Source of the DNA: Kibdelosporangium aridum
Lineage (GTDB): Bacteria; Actinomycetota; Actinomycetes; Mycobacteriales; Pseudonocardiaceae
Direction: 5' to 3'
Assembly: GCF_900176515.1 (NCBI RefSeq)
Contig: NZ_FWXV01000005.1
Coordinates: 371,360-435,359, forward strand
DNA length: 64,000 nt
A model generated the notes under the pieces. That model was not told the origin of the DNA. It did no database searches and saw only the letters and a list, made by a program, of their open reading frames with translations. The number at the start of each line of letters is the position of its first letter. Positions within the stretch are counted from its first letter, which is position 1. Positions 25,681-34,311 of this stretch are shown one piece after another. The position numbers and the translations under genes were made by a program.

Positions 25681-25906
25681 TCACACCGAGCGCGGCGACG
25701 AGCACGAGCGTGATGCCGTTGGCGACGATCACCGGCAGGTCCGCGCCGAGCAGGCCGTAGACGAACCACGTGCCGACGCCCGCGCACATCATCAGGATCC
25801 ATGCCCACGACAGATCGCCGGTGCTTCTCGTGCGGAAACACCGCACCACCTGCGGCAGAAAGGCGAGCGTGGTCAGTGTGCCCGCGAACAGGCCTAGGAC
25901 GGTCAA
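25646..25906 (-). CDS. SemiSWEET-type sugar transporter
   Basis: 86 residues with three hydrophobic helices and the PQ-loop motif in TLAFLPQVVRCFRTRSTGDL, typical of bacterial SemiSWEETs, which dimerise to pass sugars across the membrane. TTG is the start, with GAGGGG about 5 nt upstream. It is divergent from the ROK regulator; the 47-bp gap holds a perfect inverted repeat, so the ROK protein may control both genes in response to a sugar. The 3' end runs into the TetR pseudogene. Confidence 0.8.
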   Translation of the reverse strand: MTVLGLFAGTLTTLAFLPQVVRCFRTRSTGDLSWAWILMMCAGVGTWFVYGLLGADLPVIVANGITLVLVAALGVIKAVHQREVPA

Positions 25907-25930
25907 GGTAACCCCTCGTTTGTGCAGCTG

Positions 25931-25946
25931 CTGTACAAAGGTACAG
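25931..25946. promoter_or_regulatory. Operator-like repeat between SemiSWEET and ROK genes
   Basis: CTGTAC-AAAG-GTACAG (25931-25946) is a perfect 6+6 bp inverted repeat. It covers the likely -10 (TACAGT, 25942-25947) of the ROK gene, whose -35 would be TTGTGC at 25920-25925 and whose ATG is only 6 nt past the -10, implying a leaderless mRNA. This suggests autoregulation by the ROK protein. Confidence 0.5.
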
Positions 25947-25953
25947 TACGGGG

Positions 25954-27105
25954 ATGGGCGGCGCGATACAAGCGCCCAAGGACACGCTTGGGCAGCTGTT
26001 GCTGGCGCTGCACGTCTCCGGCGGCCAAGCCAGCCGCGCCGAGCTGACCGACCGGCTCGGCTGCGGGCGCAGCGTGATGGGATACCTGCTCGGTGAGCTG
26101 GCCGACCGGTCCCTCGTGCGGATCGACCGGACCGGCGGAAAGCCCGAGGGTGGACGGCCGTCGCACCAGGTGGCCATCCCCTCGGAGGCCCCGACAGTGG
26201 TCGCCGCGCAGATCCAGCCGGACGGGTTCACGGTCGGCACGGTCGGCCTCGGCGGAAAAGTCCTGTCCCGCTCAACGCTTCCGCTGCGCAACCCGCAGCC
26301 GTCCGAAGCGCTCGACGAGCTCTGCGAGCTGATGACCTCCCACGTCGGGCCGAACGTCCTCGGCTTCGGTGTGGCCGTGCCCTCACCGGTGCGCGCCGAC
26401 GGCTACGCCCCGGCCGCGCTGCACCTCGGCTGGCCCGGTCTGCACTTGCAAGAGCTGTTCGAGGAGCACCTGACCCTGCCGGTCGCGATCGCCAACGACG
26501 CCAACCTGGCCGCCCTCGCCGAACACAGGCATGGCGCGGGAAGGGGATCGCGCCAGCTGCTCTACCTGACGACCGGGAACGTCGGGCTCGGCGGGGGAGT
26601 GGTCAGCGAGGGACGCCTTTTCCTCGGCGCCCACGGCTATGCGATCGAGCCGGGCCACATCACCGTCGACCCCGGCGGCGCGCCATGTCCTTGTGGCTCA
26701 ACAGGATGCCTTGAAGTCGAGGCGGATCACCGCGCGCTGCTGCGGTTGCTGGGCATCGAGCTGCCGTTGCGGGAAGTCGCCGCGAAGGTCGAGTCCCTGA
26801 TGGCCGATCCGGCTGACGACGTGCTCGAAGCCGTGCACCGGGTGAACACCCGTCTGGCCATCGGACTCGGCAGCCTGGCCAACATCGTCGACGCTGACCG
26901 GATCGTGCTCGGCGGCACCCTTGGCAAGCTCTACTCGCTCGAGCCGGAGATCGTCCGGCGCAAGCTGGCGGAACGGGCGTTCCTGGCAGATCTGGCACAC
27001 GTGCCGATCACGCCGGGTGAGCGGGCCGACAGCGTCCTGCTCGGCGCCGCCGAGCTGGCTTTCCAGCCGCTGCTGGACGACCCGCGCGCCTTCGCGCCGG
27101 GATGA
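25954..27105 (+). CDS. ROK-family transcriptional regulator
   Basis: 383 residues: an N-terminal winged helix (SRAELTDRLGCGRSVMGYLL, then DRSLVRIDRTGGK) joined to a ROK sugar-kinase-like domain with the zinc motif CPCGSTGCLE and the phosphate-binding VAIANDANLAALAEHR. ROK regulators sense sugars or sugar phosphates. It probably controls itself, the divergent SemiSWEET gene and the downstream oxidoreductase, whose ATG is 1 nt past its stop. The ligand is unknown. Confidence 0.85.
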   Translation: MGGAIQAPKDTLGQLLLALHVSGGQASRAELTDRLGCGRSVMGYLLGELADRSLVRIDRTGGKPEGGRPSHQVAIPSEAPTVVAAQIQPDGFTVGTVGLGGKVLSRSTLPLRNPQPSEALDELCELMTSHVGPNVLGFGVAVPSPVRADGYAPAALHLGWPGLHLQELFEEHLTLPVAIANDANLAALAEHRHGAGRGSRQLLYLTTGNVGLGGGVVSEGRLFLGAHGYAIEPGHITVDPGGAPCPCGSTGCLEVEADHRALLRLLGIELPLREVAAKVESLMADPADDVLEAVHRVNTRLAIGLGSLANIVDADRIVLGGTLGKLYSLEPEIVRRKLAERAFLADLAHVPITPGERADSVLLGAAELAFQPLLDDPRAFAPG

Positions 27106-27106
27106 G

Positions 27107-28042
27107 ATGAGCAAAGATGTGTCCATGAGCGAGATACGGCTGGGCATCATCGGACTGGGCGTGATGGGCAGGAGGATGCTCGAAGTCGCCCTGGACCACC
27201 CGGACTTCACGGTGACCCGCGCGAGCGACCTCGCCCCGGCGGATCCCGGGGTGCCCTTCACCACCAACCCGCTCGACGTGGTCAACGCGTCCGATGTGGA
27301 TGCCGTCTACATCGCCACACCGCCGAACTTCCACGCCGACCTCGCAGTCGCCGCGTTCGAATCGGGCAAGGCGGTCTTCTGCGAGAAGCCGTTGGCCGTG
27401 AACCTCGAAGACGGCAAGCGAATGCTTGAAGCCGCGACGCGGACCGGCCTGGCGAACGCCGTCAACTTTGCACTGTCCGACCGGGACGCCGTGCGGTACG
27501 TCGCCGAGCAGGACCTCGGCACGATCCGTGGCGTCGACATCCGGCTGCAGTTCCCGCGCTGGCCACGGGACTTCCAGGCGACCGCGACCTGGCTCGCGCA
27601 GCGCGAGCAAGGCGGGTTCGTGCGGGAAGTGTTGTCCCACTTCATCTATCTGACCGACCGGCTCGTCGGCCCGCCGCGCGCGGTCGGGACCAGTGTGGAC
27701 TATGCGGGCGCCGGTGCCGAGATCGCCGCTCGCGGCCTGCTGAGGGCCGGTGACGTGCCGGTGCACGTGTCAGCGGTGGCCGACATGGCCGGGCCCGAAC
27801 TCTACGAGTGGGTGATCTGGGGGACTCGCCGGTCTTTCCTGCTGCGTGACTGGGCGCAGTTGTTCGTGACCGAAGGCGACGGCTGGCAACCGGTCGAATT
27901 GGACAACCACGGCAGCGAAGCGACCAGGCTTTCGTTGTTCGCCAACGCGATTCGTGGTGTCGCATCGCCCGATCTCGCCGACTTCGCGGCCGGATCGCGG
28001 GTCCAGCAGGCGATCGAGGCGTTCCACGGCTTTCAGCCCTGA
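27107..28042 (+). CDS. Gfo/Idh/MocA-family oxidoreductase
   Basis: About 311 residues. A Rossmann fold (IRLGIIGLGVMGRRML), DAVYIATPPNFHADLAVAAF and the family FCEKPLAVNLEDGKRM with its catalytic-type Lys. These NAD(P)-dependent enzymes oxidise or reduce sugars, inositols or related compounds. It starts 1 nt after the ROK gene, so translation is coupled; an internal ATG at 27125 is also possible. With the SemiSWEET and ROK genes it forms a probable sugar uptake and oxidation locus. Substrate not determinable. Confidence 0.82.
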   Translation: MSKDVSMSEIRLGIIGLGVMGRRMLEVALDHPDFTVTRASDLAPADPGVPFTTNPLDVVNASDVDAVYIATPPNFHADLAVAAFESGKAVFCEKPLAVNLEDGKRMLEAATRTGLANAVNFALSDRDAVRYVAEQDLGTIRGVDIRLQFPRWPRDFQATATWLAQREQGGFVREVLSHFIYLTDRLVGPPRAVGTSVDYAGAGAEIAARGLLRAGDVPVHVSAVADMAGPELYEWVIWGTRRSFLLRDWAQLFVTEGDGWQPVELDNHGSEATRLSLFANAIRGVASPDLADFAAGSRVQQAIEAFHGFQP

Positions 28043-28098
28043 CTGAAGGGCGTGGCCGTCTCTCACACTCTGGTCCGCCGGACGTCAGGCTGTCCGGC

Positions 28099-29247
28099 AT
28101 GAGCAGCGAAGACATCACGCCTTTCCGGATGATCGACATCCCGCCGGCCGAGCTCGACCACTTGGCCGACCGGTTGACCCGTGTCCGCTGGACCTCGGAG
28201 CAGTTACCCGGCTGGGACCGCGGCGTGCCCACACAGGAGCTGAAGCGACTCGCCGCCTACTGGACGGACGGCTACGACTGGCGCGTCCACGAGGAACGGA
28301 TCAACAGCTTCCCGCAGTTCCACACCGAGATCGACGGCGCGCACGTGCACTTCCTGCACGTGCGCTCGCCGGAACCGGACGCGTTCCCGCTGATCCTGAC
28401 GCACGGCTGGCCCGGCACGTTCGTCGAGTACCTCGATGTGATCGGGCCGTTGACCGACCCGCGGTCCCACGGCGGGGATCCGGCCGACGCGTTCCATCTG
28501 GTCATTCCCGCCATCCCGGGATTCCCGTTCTCCGGCCCGGCGCCGGACGCGGGCTGGAACGACACCCGCATCGCCAAGGCGTGGGCGGAGTTGATGCGCC
28601 GCTTGGGATATGAGCGTTACGGCGCCGCAGGAAACGACGCGGGCTCGATGATCACGCCGGTCCTCGCCAGGGTCGCCGCCGAGAAGATTCCAGCCGTGCA
28701 CGTGACCCAGGTGTTCTCGTTCCCCAGCGGGGACCCGGCCGAGTTCGACCGCTTCGGTCCTGAGGAGTACGGCAGGCTGGCGTTCCTGCAGCGGTTCATG
28801 GACGAGCACTCGGGTTTCAACAAGCTCCAGTCGACGCGGCCGGAGACGCTGGCGCACGCGCTCGCGGACTCACCTGTGGGGCAGTTGGCGTGGGTGATGG
28901 ACCTGATCCGTGGTTTCGGCGACCACCCGGCGGAGATGGACAAGGCACTCGACGACGACTTCATCCTGACTGTCGCGTCGCTCTACTGGTTCACCAACAC
29001 AGCGGGTTCGGCTGCCCGGCTGTACTACGAGAACGCGCACCAGGGCGAGGAAACACCGTCACGTGGCACGGTGCCGACTGGTGTCGCGGTGTTCGCCCAC
29101 GACTTCAAAGCCATTCGGCCGCTGGCCGAACGCGACCACAACATCGTGCACTGGTCGGAGTTCGACCGTGGCGGGCACTACTCCGGCGTCGACGCACCGG
29201 ACCTGCTGACCGGCGACCTCCGCACCTTCTTCCGTGGCTACAGGTGA
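28099..29247 (+). CDS. Epoxide hydrolase (EHN type)
   Basis: A 382-residue alpha/beta hydrolase with the N-terminal EHN domain of microsomal-type epoxide hydrolases (FRMIDIPPAELDHLADRLTR). Oxyanion motif HGWPGTFVEY; nucleophile Asp in YGAAGNDAGSMI; catalytic His in DRGGHYSGVDAPD. It opens epoxides to diols, probably in detoxification. No strong ribosome site precedes the ATG. A second, exported alpha/beta hydrolase follows 6 nt later. Confidence 0.88.
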   Translation: MSSEDITPFRMIDIPPAELDHLADRLTRVRWTSEQLPGWDRGVPTQELKRLAAYWTDGYDWRVHEERINSFPQFHTEIDGAHVHFLHVRSPEPDAFPLILTHGWPGTFVEYLDVIGPLTDPRSHGGDPADAFHLVIPAIPGFPFSGPAPDAGWNDTRIAKAWAELMRRLGYERYGAAGNDAGSMITPVLARVAAEKIPAVHVTQVFSFPSGDPAEFDRFGPEEYGRLAFLQRFMDEHSGFNKLQSTRPETLAHALADSPVGQLAWVMDLIRGFGDHPAEMDKALDDDFILTVASLYWFTNTAGSAARLYYENAHQGEETPSRGTVPTGVAVFAHDFKAIRPLAERDHNIVHWSEFDRGGHYSGVDAPDLLTGDLRTFFRGYR

Positions 29248-29253
29248 TCACAC

Positions 29254-30183
29254 ATGGCACTGAACCGGCGTAACCTTTTCTCGATCACCGCTGCCTCGGC
29301 GGTTCTCGGCGCTCCGGCAGCCGCAGCCGACACGGTGAGTGCGTCCTTGCCGGGTTTCCGCAGCGGATACGCGAACGTCAACGGCATCCGGATGCATTAC
29401 GTCACCGGAGGCCGCGGCAGACCGGTGGTGCTGGTGCCGGGCTGGCCGCAGACATGGTGGGAATTCCACAAGATCATGCCGGCGCTGGCGGCGAAGTACC
29501 GGGTGATCGCCGTGGATCTGCGTGGCCAGGGCGGTTCGGACAAACCGGCGGGCGGCTACGACAAGAAGACCATGGCGCGGGACATCTACGAACTCGTCTG
29601 CGGGCTCGGATACTCCACTGTGGACATAATTGGGCACGACATCGGCGCGATGGTCGCGTTCAGCTTCGCCGCCAACCACCCCGGCGCGACCAGGACCGTC
29701 AGCCTGCTGGACGTGTCGCACCCGGACGAGAACCTGTTCAGGATCCCGCTGCTGGCCCCGCCCGGCACACCGGTGCACGTCTGGTGGTTCGCCTTCAACC
29801 AGGTCCGGTGCCTGCCCGAGCAACTGCTCACCGGCCGGTTCCGGTACATGGTGGACTGGCTGTTCGACACGATCCTGGTCGACAAGACCTCGGTCGGCGA
29901 CCGGGACCGGGCGATCTACGCGGCCGCCTACGACCGACCGGACGCCATCCGCGCGGGCAACGCCTGGTATCAGGCTTTCTACCAGGACATCGAGGACCAG
30001 AAGGGGTATTCCAAGATCACCGCGCCGATGCTCGGGCTCGCCGCGGAGTACAACGACACGCTGCAGTACTCGTTGCCGGACAAGGGAACCAACGTCAAGC
30101 TCGGCAAGATCGCCAAGGCCGGGCACTTCCTGCCGGAGGAACAGCCCGAGGCGGTGCTCAAGGCACTGGCCGAATTCCTCTAA
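29254..30183 (+). CDS. Exported alpha/beta hydrolase (epoxide-hydrolase-like)
   Basis: 309 residues with an N-terminal export signal (LNRRNLFSITAASAVLGAPA) that fits Tat. The alpha/beta hydrolase core has the oxyanion loop VPGWPQTWWEF, an Asp nucleophile in IGHDIGAMVAFSFAA and a C-terminal His in AKAGHFLPEEQPEAV. An Asp nucleophile points to epoxide hydrolase or haloalkane dehalogenase chemistry. It is probably cotranscribed with the cytoplasmic epoxide hydrolase just upstream. Confidence 0.82.
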   Translation: MALNRRNLFSITAASAVLGAPAAAADTVSASLPGFRSGYANVNGIRMHYVTGGRGRPVVLVPGWPQTWWEFHKIMPALAAKYRVIAVDLRGQGGSDKPAGGYDKKTMARDIYELVCGLGYSTVDIIGHDIGAMVAFSFAANHPGATRTVSLLDVSHPDENLFRIPLLAPPGTPVHVWWFAFNQVRCLPEQLLTGRFRYMVDWLFDTILVDKTSVGDRDRAIYAAAYDRPDAIRAGNAWYQAFYQDIEDQKGYSKITAPMLGLAAEYNDTLQYSLPDKGTNVKLGKIAKAGHFLPEEQPEAVLKALAEFL

Positions 30184-30193
30184 GGTCGCGGGT

Positions 30194-30685
30194 GTGCGGC
30201 CGCTCCTGCTCCTCGACGTGGACGGCCCGCTGAATCCGTTCGCCGCCAAGGCGGACGCGAAACCGGCGGGCTTCCACGAGCACAAGTTCCGGCTCGCCGG
30301 CTGGAGCAGGCGGCGGCCGCTGCGGATGTGGCTCAACCCCGGCCACGGCCGCGCCCTGCTCGACGCGGCCGGGTCCGCCGAACTGGTCTGGGCGACGACG
30401 TGGGAGCACAAGGCGAACACGATGATCGGCCCGGCGATCGGGCTGCCGGTTCTGCCGGTCATCGAGTTCGGGCAAACCGGGACGGAGTGGAAGTTCGCGG
30501 CAGTGGCCCGCTACGCGCGGGGCCGTCCGCTCGTCTGGCTGGACGACGACTTCGACATGTACACGAAAGCACGTGACGAGTTCCTCAGCGCGAGGACCGG
30601 GCTGATGTCCGAACTCGTCCGCGTCGACCCGCATACCGGCATTACGCAGGCCGAACTGGCCGCGGTGCGTGCCTGCCTCGGGTGA
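30194..30685 (+). CDS. HAD-like domain protein
   Basis: 163 residues. LLLLDVDGPLNPFAAK carries a HAD motif I (DxDG), ELVWATTWEHKAN resembles motif II, and GRPLVWLDDDFD the acidic motif IV. It is therefore a HAD-superfamily phosphatase or a non-catalytic relative, similar to many short actinobacterial HAD proteins. The GTG start at 30194 is 10 nt after the preceding stop. Substrate unknown. Confidence 0.72.
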   Translation: MRPLLLLDVDGPLNPFAAKADAKPAGFHEHKFRLAGWSRRRPLRMWLNPGHGRALLDAAGSAELVWATTWEHKANTMIGPAIGLPVLPVIEFGQTGTEWKFAAVARYARGRPLVWLDDDFDMYTKARDEFLSARTGLMSELVRVDPHTGITQAELAAVRACLG

Positions 30686-30739
30686 GCCACTACCATCCGT
30701 GGGCGTTACGCCATGTGGAGTCGGAAGGGCTGTTCGTTG

Positions 30740-31564
30740 ATGGGCGAGGTTCCTGTCGTTGAGATGAGCAACGGCGTGTCCATCCCGCAGGTGGGCTTCG
30801 GGATGGCGTTGGTGCACGACAGCATGGTCGCCGACGTGATCGCCACGGCGATCGACGCGGGCTACCGCAGCTTCGACACGGCCTCGATCTACGGCAACGA
30901 GGAAGCCGTCGGCAAGGCTCTCGTCCGCTCGGGCGTGCCGCGGGACGAGTTGTTCGTCACCACCAAGCTGTGGAAGAACGCGCAGGGCTACGACGCCGCA
31001 CTGCGGGCGTTCGACGAGAGCCTGACCAGGCTCGGCCTCGACTACATCGACATGTTCCTGATCCACTGGCCCGCACCGGCCCGCGGCGACTTCGTGCAGA
31101 CGTGGAAGGCACTGGAGAAGCTCGAGGCCGACGGCCGGGTCCGGGCGATCGGTGTGTCGAACTTCCAGATCCCGCACCTGCGCAGGCTCAGCGAGGAGAC
31201 CAACACGGTCCCCGCGCTCAACCAGATCGAGCTGCACCCGAACCTCGTCCAGGACAACCTGCGCGCCTACCACAGCGAGCACGGCATCGTGACCGAGGCG
31301 TGGAGCCCGCTGGCCAACGGACGGCTCGTGCACGACGAGAGCATCCGCCTGATGGCCGAGAAGTACGGCAAGTCCCCTGCCCAGGTGATCCTGCGCTGGC
31401 ACCTGGAGCTGGGCAACGTGGTGATCCCGAAGTCGGTCACACCGTCCCGGATCCGCGAGAACCTCGACATCTTCGATTTCGAGCTCGCCGAGGACGACGT
31501 GATGACCCTCTCGGAGATGCACAACGACACGCGCGTCGGGCCGCACCCCGACCATTTCTCCTAA
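30740..31564 (+). CDS. Aldo/keto reductase
   Basis: A 274-residue AKR of the 2,5-diketo-D-gluconate reductase group. Catalytic tetrad: Asp and Tyr in SFDTASIYGNEEAVG, Lys in FVTTKLWKNAQ, His in DMFLIHWP. The NADPH-binding end is VVIPKSVTPSRIRENLDIFD. It reduces aldehydes or ketones with NADPH. GGAAGGG precedes the ATG. Its stop overlaps the response-regulator stop on the other strand by 4 bp. Confidence 0.9.
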   Translation: MGEVPVVEMSNGVSIPQVGFGMALVHDSMVADVIATAIDAGYRSFDTASIYGNEEAVGKALVRSGVPRDELFVTTKLWKNAQGYDAALRAFDESLTRLGLDYIDMFLIHWPAPARGDFVQTWKALEKLEADGRVRAIGVSNFQIPHLRRLSEETNTVPALNQIELHPNLVQDNLRAYHSEHGIVTEAWSPLANGRLVHDESIRLMAEKYGKSPAQVILRWHLELGNVVIPKSVTPSRIRENLDIFDFELAEDDVMTLSEMHNDTRVGPHPDHFS

Positions 31565-32208
31565 TTGCGCGGGGTGACCAGGCCCAGTTCGTAGGCCGCG
31601 ATCACCAGCTGAGCCCGGTCACGCGCCGCGAGCTTGCTCAACAACCGGCTGATGTGCGTCTTCACGGTCTTGACCGAGATGGTCAGTGCCGTGGCGATCT
31701 CGTCGTTGGACAGTCCGCGGCCGATGTGCGTGAGGATCTCCGCCTCGCGTTGGGTCAGGCCGTCTGGTCGTGGCGGCTGATGCCGTGGCGTGGCGAGGTA
31801 GTGCTCGACCAGCCGCGTGAGGATCGCCGGTGCGAAAAGGGACTCGCCCGCGTGGGTACGCCGGACCATCGCCAGGAGGTCGTCCGGGTTGGTGTCCTTG
31901 AGCAGGAACCCGGACGCGCCCGCGCGCAGGGCACCGTAGACGTACTCGTCGAGTTCGAACATGGTCAGTACGAGGACTCGCGTCCCGGTGAGTTCTTGGC
32001 TGATCTGGCGGGTGGTCACGATGCCGTCCTGGCCGGGCATCCGGATGTCCATCAGGACGACGTCCGGGCGCAGCTGCCGTGCCAACGTGACGGCTTCGGA
32101 TCCGTCGCCCGCTTCGCCGACAACGGTCATGTCGGGCGCGGCGTTGATGATGATCGCGAGGCTGTGCCGGAGCAACTGCTGATCGTCGACGAGCAGGACG
32201 TCGATCAC
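31561..32208 (-). CDS. NarL/LuxR-type response regulator
   Basis: 215 residues. Receiver domain with phospho-Asp in VVLMDIRMPGQDG, acidic pocket LLVDDQQLL and Lys in GFLLKDTNPDD; C-terminal LuxR helix-turn-helix LTQREAEILTHIGRGLSNDE and VKTVKTHISRLLSKL. It overlaps the histidine kinase gene by ATGA and is the last gene of a five-gene operon with an ABC exporter, so it probably controls that exporter in response to an envelope signal or drug. Confidence 0.93.
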   Translation of the reverse strand: MIDVLLVDDQQLLRHSLAIIINAAPDMTVVGEAGDGSEAVTLARQLRPDVVLMDIRMPGQDGIVTTRQISQELTGTRVLVLTMFELDEYVYGALRAGASGFLLKDTNPDDLLAMVRRTHAGESLFAPAILTRLVEHYLATPRHQPPRPDGLTQREAEILTHIGRGLSNDEIATALTISVKTVKTHISRLLSKLAARDRAQLVIAAYELGLVTPRN

Positions 32209-33053
32209 AGAACCTCTCCGTCAGGTAGGCGTGCGGTGACGCGGAACCCGTTGCCTGCTCGGCCGGTGACCAGGTCACCGCCGAGTGCGTCCACCCTTTC
32301 ACGAAGCCCGGCCAGGCCATGGCCTGCGCCCCGGGTGGGCTGCCATGACGTGCTCGGCCCGTCGTCTTCAGCCGACACGATGATCGTGTCGCCTTCGCGC
32401 CGCACGGCGATCCGGATCTCCGCCGGACCCGCGTACCGCGTGGTGTTGGCGATGGCCTCGCGAATGATGGCGCAAACGGTTGCCTGTACGCCAGGGGAGA
32501 CCTCGCCGAGCGTGCCCATGGTCAATCGCGGTGCCAGCCCGGCGGCGCGGGCGGCGTCGACAAGCGCGGGAATGTCCGACAGGTTCTGCACTGGACGCAG
32601 GGGAGCGTCGTCCGTATCGCGCAGTACGGTCAGCATGCGCCGTAGTTCTGAAATCGCGTGCCTGCTCGCGTGCACGATGTCGGCGAGGGCCTGATCGCGC
32701 TCGGTCTCCCGTTGATCGCCTTGAACGCGTTGTGCGGCGGTGGCTCGGAGCGTGATCATGCCGAGCCCGTGCGAGACAATGTCGTGCAGTTCCCTGGCGA
32801 TCCTGAGCCGTTCGTGATGCGTGGCCTCGGCAGCCGCCCACGCGGTGAGGCGGGCTTCGTACTCACGACGTTGCCAGCGTGCACGTACGACGGTCCAGCC
32901 CGTCACGCTGATGGCGGTCACGACGATGACGATCGGGATAACCACAGAGCCAGGTCCCTCGGAGCCCACGGCCAGCAACGCGATCGTCAGCACGGCGAGG
33001 ATCGCACCGGCCGTCAGCCACGCGCGTGAGCGCCACACCGGACGGGTCGTCAT
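32205..33053 (-). CDS. Sensor histidine kinase (HisKA_3)
   Basis: 282 residues. Two N-terminal membrane helices with almost no external loop (AWLTAGAILAVLTIALLAVG, VVIPIVIVVTAISVTGW), phospho-His in RIARELHDIVSHGLGMI, N-box REAIANTTRYA and G-box GAGHGLAGLRERV. Such short-loop sensors often detect membrane-bound drugs or lipids. ATG 33053 lies 11 nt after the permease stop; the ribosome site is weak. It is paired with the overlapping response regulator. Confidence 0.9.
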   Translation of the reverse strand: MTTRPVWRSRAWLTAGAILAVLTIALLAVGSEGPGSVVIPIVIVVTAISVTGWTVVRARWQRREYEARLTAWAAAEATHHERLRIARELHDIVSHGLGMITLRATAAQRVQGDQRETERDQALADIVHASRHAISELRRMLTVLRDTDDAPLRPVQNLSDIPALVDAARAAGLAPRLTMGTLGEVSPGVQATVCAIIREAIANTTRYAGPAEIRIAVRREGDTIIVSAEDDGPSTSWQPTRGAGHGLAGLRERVDALGGDLVTGRAGNGFRVTARLPDGEVL

Positions 33054-33064
33054 GCTGCTCAACT

Positions 33065-33589
33065 CTATGCGTCGCGCAGACGGAACAACGCTGTGGAGAT
33101 ACCCACGGCGAGCACGGTCCACATCACGTAGCCGATGGTGCCGGGCAAGGACGTCCGGTCGTGCAGGAGCGGGCTGATGATGAAGTAGTAGATCAACAGG
33201 CCTGCCACTGCGGGGATGCTTCGTCGGACGACCGACGCGACCGACGCGGAGATCAGCGTTGTGAGTACCAAGTAGACGGCGCCTTCGCTCACCCGGCCCA
33301 CCAGCACGACAAGTACGGCGGTTGGTGCCGCGACGATCGACAGGGCGACCAATTTGGACAGGTGCTGCGTGACTCGCCGCGGCATCGCGGTGAGTGTCAC
33401 GTAGATCTGCCTGCCTTGGTATTCCGACGTCACAGCCACAACACCGAGGACGACGAAGCCCGCCTGCGCGTAGATGACCGGTGCGAGCCCAGCCTTCGCG
33501 AACGCCAGAAGTCCCGAGACACCGAGCGCGCCGATGAGCGCGAGAATTACCGGGGGGAGGTTGAGTTTCAGGATCTCCGCCTTGATCAC
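33065..33589 (-). CDS. ABC transporter permease (second)
   Basis: 174 residues with about five hydrophobic helices and a short basic N-terminus (VIKAEILKLNLPP). GTG 33589 has AGGAGA upstream and overlaps the previous stop (GTGA). Together with the first permease and the ATPase it makes an ABC-2-type exporter like bacteriocin or drug exporters of the LanFEG/NatAB kind. It is shorter than the usual ~240 residues and may lack one helix. Confidence 0.8.
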   Translation of the reverse strand: MIKAEILKLNLPPVILALIGALGVSGLLAFAKAGLAPVIYAQAGFVVLGVVAVTSEYQGRQIYVTLTAMPRRVTQHLSKLVALSIVAAPTAVLVVLVGRVSEGAVYLVLTTLISASVASVVRRSIPAVAGLLIYYFIISPLLHDRTSLPGTIGYVMWTVLAVGISTALFRLRDA

Positions 33590-34311
33590 GCGTCTCTCCT
33601 GGAGAAGGTCACGAACGCGGCGAGCAGAACCGCTACGACCCATGCCGTCATCACCAAACCCCCGACCACAGGGGACAGTTGGACGGGCACGGCCATTTTC
33701 CCGACGAACATCCGTGCCCCGGCCAGGTCGGGGAAGTAGGCGGCCAACGGCGTGAGCTTCGTCAGCAGGAACGTCACGCTGACCACCGAGGTGTTCAGGA
33801 TCAGCACGGCCAGCGGGACGATTCCGTTACGTGCCAACACTGTGATGCCGAATGCGAGCATGCTGGTCAACACCCAGTAAACGATGATCCCGAGTGCCCT
33901 GGGTATCGCCACGTCGTAGCCGAGAATCACGTGCACGCTCAGCAGAGTGAGCGCCGAGGCGACGATGGCGAGAACAGTCGTCGCGATCGTCAGAGCCACG
34001 ATTTTCGCGGCCAGTAAGCGGGTTCGGGACGGAACGACGGTCAGGCTCGCGACGATCTGGCGTCCGGCGGCGGAGTCCTCGCCTTCGGTGACGTACTCGC
34101 TGCTTGCCAGCACAACGCCGAGAATGATCGCGCCGACGACGCCGAACGCGAGTTCCTGGTAGCCAACGTCCGTGGATGTCCTCCCTGTGTTGCGCAGCGA
34201 CGATGAGTTGAGAATCGCGATGACCGTCGGTGCAGCCAATCCGACCGCCACCGCAGCCCATGTCGACGGCAGCGACCGCAGCTTGCTGAGCTCACCTCGG
34301 ACCGCGTTCAT
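33586..34311 (-). CDS. ABC-2 type permease (first)
   Basis: A 241-residue permease with six likely helices, including WAAVAVGLAAPTVIAIL and ALTIATTVLAIVASALTLLSV, and a cytosolic N-terminus MNAVRGELSKLRSLPSTW typical of ABC-2 permeases (RxELxKLRS). It overlaps the ATPase gene by ATGA. Its partner is probably the second permease just downstream. Confidence 0.88.
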   Translation of the reverse strand: MNAVRGELSKLRSLPSTWAAVAVGLAAPTVIAILNSSSLRNTGRTSTDVGYQELAFGVVGAIILGVVLASSEYVTEGEDSAAGRQIVASLTVVPSRTRLLAAKIVALTIATTVLAIVASALTLLSVHVILGYDVAIPRALGIIVYWVLTSMLAFGITVLARNGIVPLAVLILNTSVVSVTFLLTKLTPLAAYFPDLAGARMFVGKMAVPVQLSPVVGGLVMTAWVVAVLLAAFVTFSRRDA

